Below, one piece after another: positions 36,817-49,155 of a stretch of 64,000 nucleotides of DNA (position 1 is its first letter; the number at the start of each line of letters is the position of its first letter). Both the position numbers and the translations under genes were made by a program. This DNA comes from Cytospora piceicola (Eukaryota; Ascomycota; Sordariomycetes; Diaporthales; Cytosporaceae): contig JALQBC010000003.1 in assembly GCA_023375675.1 (NCBI GenBank), positions 868,001-932,000 on the forward strand. The letters are read 5' to 3'. The notes beneath the pieces were generated by a model, which was not told the origin of the DNA, ran no database searches, and worked only from the letters and a program-made list of their open reading frames with translations.

Positions 36817-37796
36817 GGAATCTACAAAAGGATGAACGGGTGAGTGGGTGTTGCCTTGATTCTTCCTTGCCATCTTCGTTTTTGCTGGACTTCTCCTTTT
36901 ATCATTCTGGGGGTGTATTATCATCAGTTAGTATGTCGGTCACTGTACTGGGTAGTTAGTCGGTGGGCTTTGGAGATCGCTACCTGATGGTTTGCTTTGT
37001 ATTGTAATGGTACAAAAAATGGGGGAGATTTGAGCAACGTACTTTTTTTCTTTGTAGCGGTAGACTTTCCTGTTAGGCTGCAATACGGTTCTATTTAACA
37101 CATCTACATTGCGCGTGGCCTGGATGGGCACGATGCCCATGAGACTTTCGAGGATGTTGAACTAAACATGTTAGTTCAACACCCTCGCGACGGATAGCAC
37201 TCACATGCATGATGGGAACTGTGGGATTTGTACACCATAGTTGGCGTATCCGTGAAACCGATATGCCCAATCGGCAACAATGCCTTTTGTACCATTCCAT
37301 TCTCCAGTCCTTCGAAGTCTAGCTAAAATAAAACATGTGCTGAAGGGGAAGTGCCTACAACGTGAAGCCCCCGAGGTTGTGTTCATGATCCCTTTTCCTT
37401 CATGGTTCCAGCCCATGAGCAAGATCAAGCATGATAGACATGGTCCGAATGTCTAGATGCTCGAGTATACCCCAACAGAAGAAGCGCAAGCATATAATAA
37501 CAGGAGAGAAACACATAACATTGGAATAGAGAAAGAGGAAAGGCATCAAACAGAAAATTAGAGGCAAGAAGATGCAAAGAAGGAGAAGCCGTGAACGCAA
37601 AACAATTGCAAACCATGACCGTTTCGTTGATGCGAATGCTGCCGATCCGCCCTTAATTCATCAGTCCTGTTATCGTAGTGGTGAACAAACCGCACCCTCT
37701 TACGTTCTTTGTGGGTTCGCGTAGGTATGTCGCTTGTTCAATAAGAGGCCCCAGCCGGGCCCGGTTGTTGTACCCGTATCACAATCTCCTCCCTCA
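36817..37796. other. Convergent spacer between GTR2 and the Zn2Cys6 gene
   Basis: The region contains the 3' ends of two convergent genes and a strong inverted repeat at 37149-37187 described separately. No gene is supported. Confidence 0.5.
37149..37187. repeat. 17-bp inverted repeat with a 5-base loop
   Basis: CGAGGATGTTGAACTAA (37149-37165) and TTAGTTCAACACCCTCG (37171-37187) are inverted copies with one mismatch, separated by ACATG. A transcript of the minus strand would form 16 Watson-Crick pairs and one G-U pair. Confidence 0.85.
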
Positions 37797-40700
37797 TCAC
37801 AGCGGTTTGAAGTTGCCACCAAATATGTCCCAGCTCCGGTTGAAACCCACATCGGTCATCATGTCATCCATCTCCCTGCCCACCCTGTGGTGAGGATGTT
37901 GCTGACCGTGATGCTGCTGCAGTCCCGACGAGCTCGCCGAGTGGTACATCTGCGCCGGTAGTCCGAGTTCATTCTGCCCGGCTGTTGTGGGCTGCATCAG
38001 GTACGGAGGAAGAGGGCCCACTGCAAGAAAAATGGGACGCGTCAGCTCTCATTTCATCACCATTTGTTTGGGCACCATACATGTCAGGTGTCATTGGTAG
38101 AACAAGAACAAGGATGTGGTTAACTCACTCAGGTGCCCCTCAATGTCTCCGTACATGCTGGGCATGTAGAAATTTCTGGAGTCGGTATGTGATGGGCCCC
38201 CCGTTACCGCCGGCATGTGGGAGGCTTGGGCCTCCGGGAGTGACGACGGCCCCGCTCCCCTGTAACCCACCAGCGGTTGGGTCGGGTATGCAAATGGGTC
38301 GCTCGAGGGGAACATCATCGCATCGAGCTTGTACAGGTGACTTGGGCTTTCCGCCGTTCCTTGGCTGGTGGTGCCGCTGTGCCGCAGGTAGGGATTCGAC
38401 GGATGAGCTGACGATGGTGTGCCGTTTGTATCAGATTGGTCACCTGTTGACGACACATCCAGGATATGGAGCTCAGGGAACTCCGTATTGAAGCCTATAG
38501 ATGATGATCGCTGAGGCTCGTCAAAGGACTATGACACTGGAGTTAGTCACGTGGGCTTTACATAACAGTGCTCGTTATATTGAATCGAAGCATCTCGTCG
38601 ACTAGGGCTCCTGAGAATTGCTTCGAATGTCTCCAACGAAGCGCAGAGAAGACCACCAGACAAGAAACCGTCCGAAAGATGGCCGCCCGTGAGAAGGGGT
38701 AAATGAAGGGTGGTCAAGTTCACCTGGCCTCAAGGTGGACAAGCAGAAGGACAAGATTTGCTTACTGGTTGTTGGGGTATGGAACTCCTTAGCGCCACGC
38801 CAGGAGCCCTTTTAGATGGAGTGGTGGTTTTGTGGGTTGATAGAGGGACAGGTCCTGGTTTTGGCCCAGGGGCGGAACGTTTCCTGTTTGGTAACGCGCG
38901 TGTCTTGCCATTCTTTAGTGACTCCGGGAGGTTTTCCCACAGTGAAGTCAACGAGGTGGTGATCCTGTCCGCAGCATAACTTCGTGGGGCCATCTTGGCG
39001 ATGAGCTCTCGGGCGGCATTCGCGTCAGCATATATCTCTGCTGAGCCCTGCTTTTCAGGGTTTTCAAGGGCGTAGAAGATCAGAGTCAGAATTGCGAAGA
39101 ACTCGGAGTACAACATGGACCAATATGGGCCAATCACTTGAACCTGGTTCTTGATTTCCATGGCAATATGGATGATATTACGAGAAACGCTGATGCCCGC
39201 GGCTGCGCAGGCATAATATCGATCGTCGATCACTTTGCCAGCGGACAACCTGGGGGAGATATAGTGCAGGAAAGGCCTGTAAAGCATCATTTGGACATGT
39301 GCATATGCAAACCGCAACAGCGTTCGAACTCTGTATTGGAGACGTCAGCTCTTTGTCCCTGGGAGTCCGGAGACGAGGACTGGATGTTGTACTGATGGCA
39401 GTATGGACTGATGTTTGGGAGAGAGATAGAACACAGTCGGTTTATGACAGTCTATCTCTGGAGTTTAGTGCATGGGAACAATTGGATTGTCTCACCGAAT
39501 CACTTCGATGGGCCCCTCCGCACTGGGACGCCATCGTTCTGGAAGTTGCTCGTGCCATTCCTGTAGATCGCTCTCGATCTCTTTGATACGTTGGTAGTCG
39601 ATCATGTAGGTCGAGTGGGAAGCCTCATTTGGATTCGTGGCCGCTTCTTCAATGCCCTTTAACGGATAGATATATTTGATGACTTTCATTAGGATCCTCA
39701 TAAGTTCTGAATGTGCGTTGAAGGCCTGGAAAAATGAGCCCGGTGCCTCCGATGGAGGTGTCAAAATTCCGTAAGCAGTGATGAACTCGTCATCAACTTC
39801 CGTGGGCGGTTCCTGGTCGATATCTTCGTCGTGGAGTAGGATGGGAAAGCCGAGCACTGCTGAGCAGTAAATTTCGAGTTGTCGAATGAAATAAAAAGTC
39901 CGTCTCCTCAACTCGCTCACGAGAGGCATGAAGTTGGCATTGGGCAAGTGCCGGTGTAGGCCCATCCTGAGAGCAATCCTCGTTGCGATCCCAAGGAAGG
40001 CATAACATGTACTCAGGTTCGAGGTGGCCTGCAGGAACAGTATCAGAAATAAGAGAGAATGTAATGAGGTGAGATCCCTGCATTCCGTGATGTCCTGTAG
40101 CAAGATTCTGGCGGAGGTGTAGTATTTCGTCCTTGTGATTTGTCAGTACACGCCAACCCCAACTAGCATTTTCTCATGTGAGGTGACATACCCTTCCTCC
40201 GTGGCTTCCCTATAGTTCACCTGGTTATCGATGTCTTCTTCGGCAATGTTGTACATACAGCCGACTGCCAAAACAGCGTAAAAGAGGCCCAAGAATCGGT
40301 TGTCCTCCATATCATAGCTTTCTGCCGGTTTGTCGTACAATTTCTCGAAATTTTCGAAGTAAGAGGGAATGTGCACGATACGAAGGAGCGCCGTTGCACA
40401 GTTCAGGGCGCAATAGCTCAACTGGCGTGCCCTCTCTTTTGGCGGTAGTTTACAGACAATTGGGAACTTCGAATCTGAAGGCGTAGATGCAGAGGTTGAT
40501 TGTGGCGAGTCCAGCTTCAACAGGCCTGGAACTTGGCTTGGCCCCGGAAGGAAGGTGGTCTGGTAGTCATAACCAAGCATGCCCCTGAAGTGGTCCTTCA
40601 TCCGCCGAAGGAAGACAGCTCCGGAAGAAGTTCCACGGAAGTCCCATCCACCGCCCTCCGTAAGATCCAACTGGCCTATCGTCTCAATCATGGACATGAT

Positions 40701-41379
40701 CTGCGCCTCTTTCTGCTCAGTTTTCTTAGCTTCCTCTTGTCGCACTCTGGCTGCGTGTAGCCTCTGGCGCTCTCGGGCCTGGAACTCTTGCTGAACGGTG
40801 GGGTCAAGGTTTGGATCATTCAAGTCTACATCTGGAACGAACTTGCGTAGCAACGACTCAGCTCGCGCCAGTTTATTCTCCAGGGCCTCAATGTACTGAG
40901 GAGCAGGATTCCGTCTGCGATTAGAAGGCTTGTCATAGGTGCAATCTGCGTACTCGATTTTATCAGCGACAGATATTCCTTCCGGAATCAGGACTTGCCT
41001 CACCATAGCTGTAGACAGAGCAATGAGTACAAGGCTGCTTGCCATCGCATTTGATCTTCTTGCGCCGACATTCGTCACAGGCTCGTGTCACCCGTCGCCG
41101 CTTCTGCACAGGCATCTGCGTCGTCTGGTTGAAGTCTGTATCATTCTCATCGGCGTGCTCTGCCTTGACTGAGCCCGGGCCGGTGCTGTCATCCCCGGAT
41201 TGTTGATCCTCCTGATGATCCTCGCCAGGGCTCCCCTCTCCGGAACCGGGCTCCGTAGAGAATTCTGGGTCAATCATTTGGCTTTCGGTCGAAACTGCAA
41301 TGGTTCCGGAATCCCGATCCCTAGCTTCTGAAACTGTCATTGGTGGATATGTGTCGCTGACCGACTTTGCCTTTGCCAT
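37797..41379 (-). CDS. Zn2Cys6 binuclear cluster transcription factor
   Basis: Six exons on the minus strand: 41004-41379, 40192-40945, 39496-40131, 38766-39330, 38129-38528 and 37797-38020, giving 984 aa. The DNA-binding motif is a perfect C-X2-C-X6-C-X5-C-X2-C-X6-C at Cys101, 104, 111, 117, 120 and 127; the last Cys lies in exon 2, so an intron splits the cluster. A basic linker ([20 protein letters not shown]) and a leucine-containing coiled coil (about 140-200) follow. The fungal-specific regulatory domain covers about 290-620 ([20 protein letters not shown], then [20 protein letters not shown] and [20 protein letters not shown]). The C-terminus is Ser/Pro/His-rich. The architecture is that of a nuclear regulator of metabolism; I cannot assign the target pathway. 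The 237-bp intron at 38529-38765 is unusually long and is the least certain junction. Confidence 0.93.
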
Positions 41380-44300
41380 TTCCCCAAGAATCTCTCTCTA
41401 GCTGCGCGGCGCGTTAGGATATGTGAACTGCCAACAGTTGTTGCGTCTCATGTCGCCATCCAGCATTTACCCGAACTTCCCGGCTCATGTCTTGAGAACG
41501 GTGTGAAGCGGCACTGGAAATGACAACATAAGATGACGAGGAATTAAAATCAAATCCGTACGATGTAATGTGACAATATTCACTTGACCAGCTCAGCGGT
41601 CCAGCTCGGGTTTAATACGACCGATCCGCAGAGAAAAGAGCAAGAACTAGAGGCAGTGGGACAGGTGCAACTTTAGCTCTGCGAGTTGCGGCCTCACGGT
41701 TCTTTAGTGAAGATGAGGCAGAGTATAGAGGAACAAGGGAACAGGCTCGAGTACTGTAGCAGAGACACGGAAGGAAGAGACAAGAGCGCAGTCGGGAGAA
41801 CAGTTAGACAGAGGGGAGCGGAAGTCAAATATTCTAGCGAGTGATGACGGTGACCAGATGTGGAGCAGAGAATGCTAGAATCCTGTCAAAGAGCGCAGAC
41901 AGGTTACTACATTCTCCTGGTTCGTCGTCCACCAGAAGACACAAGGAGACAGGGAGATTCGCAGAGAACAAGAGACCCCAGGGGTTGCGTCCGCCGGTTC
42001 GGTGCCGGGGAGGGTTGCAATGTGGAGAAGAGGCTATGATAGTCACTTTAGTGAAAAGCTTGGCCTGCAGCTAAACTTTTCAGTGGATGCCGTTGGAAGA
42101 ACCGTGGAACTTCTTCGTGTCGGGGTTACGACGAGGGAGGGGCCATGTGGATAGCTAATGGGTCGCCGAATTGGGGGGGAGTGGCAGACGAGTCGGGCGA
42201 ATCGCTCTTGCGCTAATACGAAGCAGCCCTGCAAGGCGGTAACGCCAAGTCAGTCACTCATTGCCTTGGGTGACCGTTGAATCAACAAGAGCGAGTGTGG
42301 TTCTTGAGTTTCTAATTCCTGGATAGGAAGAAGGTTATCAGTGGGGTATGCGATAGCATCTCGAGTGTCGCGATATGAGTAGCAACTAGGAGTTTGTCCA
42401 GGGTGGGAACTGGCCCAGGTACATAGACACCTAGGTACCTAGGTAGAAAATGACGGCGGAATTCAAGTGAGATGCGAATTGCTAGCACAGTGGGTAAAAG
42501 CCCGAGAGGGGAAGGGCCGATACAACTCTGATACGCGCCAAAATCAAATTGAAGATGAAAGGATGGGGTTGGAATGTAAGAGTCGCCTCTACAGGTAAAA
42601 CCCCATAGAGAGACTCAGAAAGAGAAAGAATGCACTTGATCGCCCAGATGACCCAAAAATGAGATGCCAAGCTCTTCAGGTCAGATCTCTGGGTTTTGTC
42701 GATGCTGGAGATGATGGAGTGACAAGGTCCAGGGAGCCAACCTACCATTCCCACATATTCAGAGCCAAGCGCCGAGAGACTCGACCTCTGCGGGGTCGGA
42801 AAAGGAGACGTGCAAACCCCGTCCTGCACTGAGAATTATGTGAAAAGAAAAGAACTACAAGAAGTAGAAAGTACCACAATGCAGTGTACTGCAATACAGG
42901 TAGCGAGAGGCTGAGGAAAAGGGGGTGGCAAAACCGAGAATCATGGGAATACAGCGGACATAAGAATTCTCTCTCTGTACAAAGACAAAACGTGCAGGCC
43001 AAACCCGGGTTTTCCGAGGTATCTTCCGAAGAAATTCCCCACGCAATAAGATAATTTTTTGTGCGACGATAATAACTGGGGGAATCCTGACGGAATGAGG
43101 GAATACTACCAAAGGGCCCACAATCCTACCTGGGTATGTATGTAGATGGTGCGATGCGACACATCCCAGCCAGGGATCGATGGATCGGAAAGGACAACCC
43201 GCAGTTTTTATCTGTCTTAGAATTACCTAGGTAGCCCACTCTGCCACCGAGTAGTGTACCCCAGACCCGACCGCGGAGAGAACCCGAGAATGTCCAATGT
43301 GGGATGATCCTTATGACATATCCTTGGAATGACAGTCGCAGTAGTCAGCAAATCCACATGTGAATAAGGGTCATGTTAGTAGGCCAACTTGCTCACATGT
43401 ACTTCTACCCAGTAATACTGAAAAACGTACTATGTAGATACCTACCCACCCTGCCACCTACCCTTCGTTTCGTAACGCCGTTGACGACTACCGCTTCCGA
43501 CTCCCGAACAAGGGAGACTGCAGTTTTCCGGGGTTCACCTCGGCGACCCAGTGCAGGAAGGCTAGGGCGCGCGGCGCGCCTTCTCCAAAAGCATCTTGCC
43601 CCGGAATACGATGTCCAATCTTTTCATATTGGATCACAGAAAATAGGCGAGCAAGCACTGTTCATCGGGGCGGAGCAGTCGGGGGTCAGATTCCTTCCTT
43701 GGGCCGGTAGGGCGTTGCGATTCGCCGTCATATTCGCCGTCTTGGCGATTATTCGGAAGATTGCCAAGACGGAGATGTGGACGCTCAGAAGCTCATGATT
43801 CCAGATGTCCCCGCAACTGTTTGCATATAGGTTCAAATGTTTCGAGTCTCCGGACAGGAAGGTGCCCAAGGGATTCACTACCTAGGTAGGTACCTAGGTA
43901 CTCAGTAGATCAGGTTGGTTGATACATGGACGCTACATAGTACACTGCACGTTTCCCCGGCTCCGTACCTACATAGGTAGGTACATACTACGCTCCCCTC
44001 GTCTCCGTTTCAGGTCTTTTCCGAAAGCCAATAATGACGAGTCCCTTGCCCAAGATACCAGACTATCCATCCTGCCGTGTTCTGGCAGTGGTTCTGACCT
44101 AAGCAAGGTAAGCCAATATCATTCCGATTGCGCCAGATGCGCCCAAGGCGCCAAAGGAAGAAGCCGGATTCAAATCAAGTAAGCCAGGCCTGCCAGGTGG
44201 GGGCTGATTGATCCTGAACTTGAAACCTTATCCTCCTGGCCTTGAGGCTGCTTTCAAACTGCAATGTTTCCAGGTCATCCGATTGGACGCTCGCCTCTAG

Positions 44301-44766
44301 AATGTCCCTGTGTGGTGACTTGAGCACATGGAGTACAAGAGTGTACAATATGCTTGGGCATGGCTCTTCGGAACAGCCAACCGCTACTCTGATGTCTATC
44401 TGGCATCTTTTGTGTGGTAATGGTAGGCTGACCTACTTACTGCTTTGAAAGTTGATCAGTGCACATCATGTGCCCAGGTGGTCAGAGAATGTGTCTCAAT
44501 ACCTTTCTAGTACAGTAGACTACCTAGCCTACCTAGGTAGTGGTAAGGGCGGCGCGCCCCACAAATGCTACTTAGGTACCTAGGTACATCGTACCCCGCC
44601 AAGGCCCGTGCACGGACATTGCCCATCAACGCCTAGCTAACCAGGTAACCTCCATTAAACATTGGAGCTACGCGACCGTGGAGATACTTGTAGACCTGCG
44701 AACCTTCATGACGTTTCCTGTGACAGCGCAACGCCGCATTCTCACACTTCAACCACAGACGTCGTC
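41380..44766. other. 3.4-kb divergent spacer between the Zn2Cys6 gene and CSN1
   Basis: No supportable gene. The purine-rich stretch at 41640-42050 is on the minus-strand leader side of the regulator and may be a long 5' UTR or promoter. ACCTAGGTA-type palindromes occur near 42431-42445, 43226-43233, 43879-43900, 43970-43985, 44521-44537 and 44572-44586. Open frames here are short and unconserved. Confidence 0.5.
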
Positions 44767-46487
44767 ATGGCGAGCTCAAGTGGTTCACTGCCTCCCGAGT
44801 TCGCTCGGAAGGTTCAGCAGGGAGGCATCGTCGTCACAGGTATGTGCATACCCCAATGTTTGAGCTGGTCATATTGTGTCGTGTGCAAGCCGATAATGCA
44901 GCCGCTTCTCTTTCCAAGGGCAACTTTCTGACCGCGCGTGGCTTGTAGATGTCCCCAAGCTTGACTTGGAGTCCTACATACAGAACTACAAAGGTAAGCG
45001 CACCAATTTCCCCGTCATCTGTTGAGTGAAAGCTAATTTCTGTTTGCGAAGGCCGAACCCGAATCGATCGACTCCTCTTGATCGCGCGAACATCGACCGT
45101 CCTGTGCGTAGATGCCCTGAAGCTTGCGATCCACGAAACAACATCCAGTGGAAGGGATGTTCAGCTGTATCGTGATGCTTGGGAGCTTCTCCGTCTGCTT
45201 GGTCCAGAAGAGCCAGAAGCCAAGTTCAACACGGAATGGGCTACCGCAACCGAGAAGGCGAACCGAACACAATTACACCATCTCCAAGCAGAGCTGAAAA
45301 AGTACAAGAACAACCTCGTCAAAGAGTCTATTAGGGTTAGTTTGTCGACAAATCATCTCTGCTGAGCTCTTCCAACTGACTGTGTAGATGGGCAACGAGG
45401 ATCTTGGCAAACACCTCGAGGGAGTGGGCGAACTATCCCAGGCCTATGACACCTACTCCAAGTGCCGAGCAGACGTCAGTACTGCCAAGCACATAATTGA
45501 AGTCGGGTTGCATTTGGCGCGCCTCGCTGTCTACCGTCGCGACTGGTCTGCCGCGATTGCCAACGTCAACAAGATCAACGGTTTGCATACAGATGGCGGA
45601 GATAAAAGCATGCCCACCCTGTGCAGCATTTTGTATGGCATTTCCCAGCTCGGCCAGAAGAAGTACTCCGAGGCAGCGCGCAGCTTCCTGCAGGTCGACC
45701 CTTTGGTCAATGCGTCACAGTATGATGAGTACATCAGCCCTAACGACATCGCAATCCACGGAGGTCTGTTGGCCCTTGCAACGATGAGCCGCACCGAGCT
45801 GAGCGGAGTTCTGGACAACTCCAGCTTCCGTACCTACCTGGAGCTTGAGCCCCACATTCGTCGAGCAATCTCACAGTTTGTTAATGGCAAGTACTCAGCC
45901 TGCTTGGCTATTCTGGAGTCTTATCGCTCGGACTACCTTCTCGATCTCTACCTCCATCCTCACGTCAAGCACTTGTACAACGAGATCCGGGGCAAGTGCA
46001 TCTACCACTTCCTACAGCCGTTCTCCTGCGTCACGATTGACAGCCTGAACGCTGCGTTTGCTCCCCCCGGAGCTTCGATCGATGCGGAGCTGGTGGAAAT
46101 GATCCGTAGTGGTCGTCTTGAGGCGCGCATTGACGCAATCGACAGGGTGCGTTCGCTCCAATCTAAGGTCGTATGCTGTGTGATCCCACGCTGACATTCT
46201 GCTAGGTCGTCACCATTGCCTCACCAAACCCACGTGCGAAGATGCAAGCGGCGTCATTGGCCACTGCAAAGAACTACGAGAGGGAGGCCCTGGATCGTAT
46301 CCGTCGTATCGGAATCATGTCTGCGGAACTTGAGGTCAGAGGAAAGCACAAGAACCAGGGACTGTCTGGTGTTATGCAAGGCTCGGTACCCTCCAGATGG
46401 GCCGAGGGTGTAGGCGAGGGTGGATCGGATGATTATGATTCCCAACCCATGGGTTCCTCCATGACTATCAACGACCTGGTTTCATGA
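44767..46487 (+). CDS. CSN1: COP9 signalosome complex subunit 1
   Basis: Five exons: 44767-44839, 44949-44993, 45052-45335, 45388-46146 and 46206-46487, giving 480 aa. CSN1 is the PCI-domain scaffold of the COP9 signalosome, which removes NEDD8 from cullins. The opening gives VPKLDLESYIQNYKGRTRID across two introns. The Rpn7-like helical repeat region follows (YDTYSKCRADVSTAKHIIEV and the NVNKI helix). The PCI winged-helix region runs from about 270 (LELEPHIRRAISQFVNGKYS, then LHPHVKHLYNEIRGKCIYHF). The C-terminal tail ends MTINDLVS. The similarity of this layout to proteasome Rpn7 was considered, but the sequence fits CSN1 better. Introns are 52-109 bp with CTGAC or CTAAT branch sites. Confidence 0.95.
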
Positions 46488-46710
46488 GAAATCGGGATGA
46501 AAATGCGACGGCGTTCGGAGTTAGGAGGACCCAAGAAAGCAACACATTCTTGCTTTAAGTGTACATTAGACTAGGAAATTTCGAACCTCACACGCGAAAA
46601 GGAAACCGCAAGACTGTCAGGAATAGACGGACAATGAATTTGAGGGCTACGCGTCCGACTTCACTCATTTCGCTCTCCTTCGAGCCAGTGTTATAGCTTC
46701 TTCCCACGCT

Positions 46711-47820
46711 TTAGCCCATGAGTTGCCGGACGTCCTCCGGCGGCCATCTGACCTGTGCAAAAGTCAAGCACCGCTTGATACTTTGTAGATACTTTCTTGT
46801 AACCTCGTCACCCATGACGTGTCCCTTCTCACCATTATGAAGCTTCTCGCGAGCGGAACGCTCGTGGATACCCACCATGGTCACACCGATAGGCCATGCC
46901 GCTTTTCCAATACTAAGCCTCAAATACCCATCGTTGGCGTCCACATACCGCCGCTCCTGCGCCGCCTTGACGATCTCCACAACCGGCTTCAACACAGACT
47001 CGTCCAGGTCGCTCTTCTCGAATTTCCGGAACAGAGGCGTCATCGTCTGTTTGCACTGAATCATTGTGCTGTACGCCTGTTTCTGTGCAACAGTCTCTGG
47101 TTGTCCGGCGGACTGTGCCTGTTCCCTGACCAGGGCGATTTCCCATTCCCGCAGGACCATGGTGAAGTACGAGGCAAGTTGCCGGTACAGCCACTTCCGC
47201 GCCGCCTTGTCGGTTGCTGGCGGCACCTCATCCGACACCTTCATATCCTTCTCCTCGACGAGCTGCAACGTCGTGGGGATGGGCCCCTTCGTCATGGTGG
47301 TGGTGAGCTTGCGGTAGCGCTTGAGCCTCGCGGCGCGCGACTCCCCAAACAGCGTCGCAGGCTCGCCCAGGCCGCGCAGTCTGGCAGTGAGCTCCTCGTC
47401 CGTCAACCTCGCCGCGCCATCCTCCCCGTCGCCCTCGTCCCCAGAGCCGGGCGCGGACGCGGCCTCCTTCGAGGGGACCTCGGGCAGCCCGAGCCGTTTC
47501 CGCCGCGCGCGCTCCTCCTCGGCCTCCTTCTCCTCCCTGCGCCGTCTCGACTCCTCGGCCAGTTTCCTGCGCTTCTCCTCCCTCGCTTTCGCCTCGGTGG
47601 CCACGTCCTCCTCGCGCTTCCGCTTGGCGGCTGATTTAGCTTCTTTATCCTCAGCGAGGCGCTTCTGCTCTGCCAGGTAGGCTTCTTTCCGGGCGGCTTC
47701 GGCGTCTGCCTTGCGGGTGAACTTGGAGGGGGCGGCGGTGGTAGTTGTGGCGGACTCGGATGATGGAGAGGGGCCTTTCTTTTTGGCGATCTCCTTGGAC
47801 ATCAACGCTGCGAAATCCAT
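46711..47820 (-). CDS. PRP18: Pre-mRNA splicing factor 18
   Basis: A single exon of 369 aa on the minus strand, running from ATG at 47820 to TAA at 46711. Prp18 acts with Slu7 in the second step of splicing, 3' splice-site choice and exon ligation, in the spliceosome. The N-terminal 120 residues are a highly charged helical region rich in Lys, Arg and Glu. The short SFM-type motif ARLTDEELTARLRGLGEPAT follows, matching the family's PRP4-like motif. The Prp18 domain occupies about 220-350: WLYRQLASYFTMVLREWEIA, then TMTPLFRKFEKSDLDESVLK and NDGYLRLSIGKAAWPIGVTM. It shares a 491-bp divergent promoter with SAP18, another gene with a reported link to splicing. Confidence 0.96.
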   Translation of the reverse strand: MDFAALMSKEIAKKKGPSPSSESATTTTAAPSKFTRKADAEAARKEAYLAEQKRLAEDKEAKSAAKRKREEDVATEAKAREEKRRKLAEESRRRREEKEAEEERARRKRLGLPEVPSKEAASAPGSGDEGDGEDGAARLTDEELTARLRGLGEPATLFGESRAARLKRYRKLTTTMTKGPIPTTLQLVEEKDMKVSDEVPPATDKAARKWLYRQLASYFTMVLREWEIALVREQAQSAGQPETVAQKQAYSTMIQCKQTMTPLFRKFEKSDLDESVLKPVVEIVKAAQERRYVDANDGYLRLSIGKAAWPIGVTMVGIHERSAREKLHNGEKGHVMGDEVTRKYLQSIKRCLTFAQVRWPPEDVRQLMG

Positions 47821-48311
47821 ATTGGTGTTTTTCGTCCGATGCTTTATAGTCCCTAGTATCTTGACGAGGGCCTTGGGAGAAACGGTGGTGTCGTGTGGTC
47901 TTAGTTTGCGACAGAAGATTTAGCGGGATTGATGGCTGGGTTGAAGTGCACCAGAATTGGCTGTCAAAGATTCCGAGGTTGCCAGCCGGTGCCTGAAGCC
48001 ACTGAAATTCCAGAAGCCGTTCGCGCTATCGGGCGAGCTATCGGGGGAGCTTCCGGGGGCAGGGGTTCCCCACGCTAGCTGGGAGCTTGTGTTTGTCCCA
48101 CAACAATATTGGAGCTCCCGAGGTCAAGCTCCGATCGTCATTCTCCTTCATCCCAAGGCACATGGAAACTAGGACCACGGACTTGCAGCAAAGTTGGCGC
48201 GGCGACAGAAATACCTGATGACTCTTTTACCGGCACTGGAATCACTTCATTCATAACACCTCATAGTCCCACGGTCCGCGCTACTCAGGCGTAGTCGCGC
48301 GCCGAACAATA
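47821..48311. promoter_or_regulatory. Bidirectional promoter region of PRP18 and SAP18
   Basis: 491 bp between divergent start codons. It contains a short GCTATCGGG duplication and GGGGGAGCTTCCGGGGG near 48030-48060. No gene is seen inside. Confidence 0.55.
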
Positions 48312-49155
48312 ATGGACCTAGACGATAAGAAGATCGATCGCGATACGACCACACCCTTCCTCCTGAAAGTGTTCTACAGGACGGGCGCTTTCCATAGGTA
48401 TGTTGTCCAAACGCCTCGCCTGCCCCTCTGATATGATACTGTCTCGTGCTCATCATGGAGACTACAGACCAGACGAATTCTCCGATCCCTACAGCCCACC
48501 ACCTCACTTAGCGATCCACACATGGCCGTCCGCAACCCTCTCCGAACTAGCCCACCAGCTCGCCGCCGCCAAGCCACAACTACTTCCTTCCCCCGCAATA
48601 GGCACTCGCCTCGCCTTCCGCCTGATTTACTACGATACCCGCACGGGCGGCGGCGGCGGTAGCTCTGCCTCCCAGTCCGTGGCGCCGGGGCGCTTCGTCG
48701 TCAAGGACCTCGGCTCGGTGGTGATAGGTGACGGCGGGCCGGGAATCTCGACTCTGGAAGCCGACAACGATGGGGGCGAGACAGATGGCGGGCGAACAGC
48801 GGGAAGCGAGGCCGAGAGCTCCAAGACGTTGGCGGACGCGCGGTTCGTGGTCGGGGACTACATCTCGTGCGCGATCCTGCCGCCCTCCAAGGATGACGGG
48901 AGCGTACAGGCTGCGTCGGCGGCGAGGGTGGGCAGGGGCTTCGGGGCTGGACAGGCGAGGAGCATGGCTGACGCCGGCCCGCCGCTGATGGGGGGCAGCA
49001 GGCAGAATGGTTTCGGCTCGGCGAGCACGAGGAGACCGCCGGCTGTTTTTGGGGGCGGCGGAGGGGCGGGCGTGCTGCCGGCTGGAGAGTGGCGGCGTGG
49101 GGAGAGATTACCCGAGGGAAGTTCTGGAGGGGGGAGGGAAAGGAGACGCTGGTAA
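48312..49155 (+). CDS. SAP18: SAP18 (Sin3-associated polypeptide p18) family protein
   Basis: Two exons, 48312-48397 and 48468-49155, giving 257 aa. The first exon gives KKIDRDTTTPFLLKVFYRTG, and splicing continues with HRPDEFSD. HTWPSATLSELAHQL and FRLIYYDTR follow, matching the ubiquitin-like fold of SAP18. A final conserved strand, FVVGDYISCAILPP, appears near residue 180. SAP18 is part of the Sin3-HDAC corepressor and of exon-junction-associated ASAP/PSAP complexes. The family core is about 150 residues. Here two Gly/Ser-rich insertions (one of about 50 residues before the last strand) and a 75-residue Gly/Arg-rich tail ending RRRW enlarge it; the RGG-like tail may bind RNA. Confidence 0.92.

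Noticed and set aside
35979..36959. 326-codon frame overlapping GTR2 exon 3
   Set aside because: Alternative phase of a very GC-rich exon; Arg/Gly/His-rich and lacking motifs, whereas the GTR2 phase carries all GTPase motifs.
36940..37616. Small hydrophobic minus-strand frames after GTR2
   Set aside because: Short, unconserved, and located in the convergent 3' region of two genes; hydrophobicity follows from A/T-rich composition.
43373..43798. 141-codon plus-strand frame
   Set aside because: No conserved motif, no splice support, and it lies among repeat motifs in a gene-poor spacer.
46819..47634. 271-codon plus-strand frame
   Set aside because: Antisense shadow of PRP18; Leu/Arg-rich with no family resemblance.
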